Below are positions 13,191 to 13,539 of a stretch of DNA of 13,539 bases, one piece after another (positions within the stretch are counted from its first letter, which is position 1; each line of letters starts with the position of its first letter). Origin of the DNA: Phycisphaerae bacterium (GTDB lineage Bacteria; Planctomycetota; Phycisphaerae; Sedimentisphaerales; Anaerohalosphaeraceae); the NCBI GenBank assembly GCA_021736615.1, contig JAIPFN010000148.1, positions 1 to 13,539 of the forward strand, read 5' to 3'. The notes under the pieces were generated by a model, which made no database searches, was not told where the DNA came from, and worked only from the letters and a program-made list of their open reading frames with translations. The translations under genes were made by a program, and so were the position numbers.

Positions 13191-13539
13191 CTATTCGAGA
13201 GTTCGCAGGTTCAGTCCGTAGCTCGTTAGTCTGTCCTTGATTTCGTTTAGGCTTGTTACTCCGAAGTTTTTGCAGCCGAGAAGTTCTGCTTCTGTCTTGC
13301 TGATCAATTCTGCGATATTTTTGCAGCCGAGCCTTTGGAGGCATCTTCTTGCACGTACCGAAAGTTCCATCTCCTGGCAGGGCATGTTTAGCAGTTCCTG
13401 GTTTTCGCCGGTAATCTCGATGTCTGAGATTGCACCGCCTTTTTCTTCCAGGCTCATCCCAAGTGTCAGGCTTTTCTGGTCGAGGATCTGTTTGATCTCG
13501 GTCAGTGATGTTTCGCCGAAGTTCTTGTAGGAAAGCAGT
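13191..13539 (-). CDS. Tandem RNA polymerase alpha-CTD-like repeat protein, 5' end outside the window
   Basis: The frame is open to the window edge, so the ATG at 13457 is internal; about 115 residues are visible. They contain the end of one alpha-CTD-like unit (LLSYKNFGETSLTEIKQIL, then SLTLGMSLE). A 30-residue linker follows, then a complete second unit: MELSVRARRCLQRLGCKNIAELISKTEAELLGCKNFGVTSLNEIKDRL. Both match the helix-hairpin-helix pattern of the polymerase alpha C-terminal domain (E. coli LELTVRSANCL...LGKKSLTEIKDVL). The duplication argues against rpoA itself. From memory, planctomycetes encode proteins with N-terminal TPR repeats and two such domains at the C-terminus, and this is probably one; the TPR part cannot be seen. 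The domain's DNA- or protein-binding role here is unknown. It is probably the first visible gene of the minus-strand block. Confidence 0.85.
   Translation of the reverse strand, partial: LLSYKNFGETSLTEIKQILDQKSLTLGMSLEEKGGAISDIEITGENQELLNMPCQEMELSVRARRCLQRLGCKNIAELISKTEAELLGCKNFGVTSLNEIKDRLTSYGLNLRTLE

Noticed and set aside
13191..13457. Stand-alone 88-residue protein starting at 13457
   Set aside because: The frame continues upstream to the window edge and encodes another alpha-CTD-like unit, so this ATG is internal.

Overview
This 13.5 kb window looks like chromosomal housekeeping DNA from a planctomycete, most likely of the Phycisphaerae/Sedimentisphaerales type. That placement is inferred from gene content, not from a search. 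The clues are a single-chain SecD-SecF fusion of 1248 residues behind yajC and tgt, and a protein with tandem RNA polymerase alpha-CTD-like repeats. Base composition is moderate, with AT-rich spacers.

Left edge (1-1372): the 3' part of a RhuM-family gene runs in from outside the window on the plus strand. It converges on an unrecognised polytopic membrane protein gene on the minus strand. This is the only part that looks accessory.

Plus-strand block (1542-5466): pgi (glucose-6-phosphate isomerase), manC (mannose-1-phosphate guanylyltransferase), ruvX (YqgF-type nuclease) and pgl (6-phosphogluconolactonase). pgi-manC-ruvX are closely spaced and probably form one transcription unit. pgl has its own candidate promoter with a perfect TATAAT. 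Pgi and Pgl connect glycolysis with the oxidative pentose phosphate route, and ManC draws hexose phosphate into GDP-mannose for glycans.

Convergent spacer (5467-5756): no recognisable gene. It holds two short hairpins and a seven-codon mini-ORF behind a perfect Shine-Dalgarno sequence.

Minus-strand block (13539 down to 5757): in transcription order, an alpha-CTD-repeat protein (5' end outside the window), a SpoIID/LytB-type lipoprotein, tgt (queuine tRNA-ribosyltransferase), yajC, secDF and a membrane-anchored LysM protein. YajC and SecDF form the accessory complex of the Sec translocon. The LysM gene starts directly after the secDF stop codon, so it is probably translationally coupled. SpoIID and LysM both point to peptidoglycan work in the envelope. 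Short heptamer arrays of the TTAGCGA/TCAGCGG type sit in the two spacers on either side of spoIID.

I found no RNA genes, insertion sequences or CRISPR arrays. Nothing here amounts to a clearly new system. The points most worth a second look are the enlarged SecDF periplasmic regions, the secDF-LysM coupling, the tandem alpha-CTD protein, the heptamer arrays and the truncated RhuM locus.
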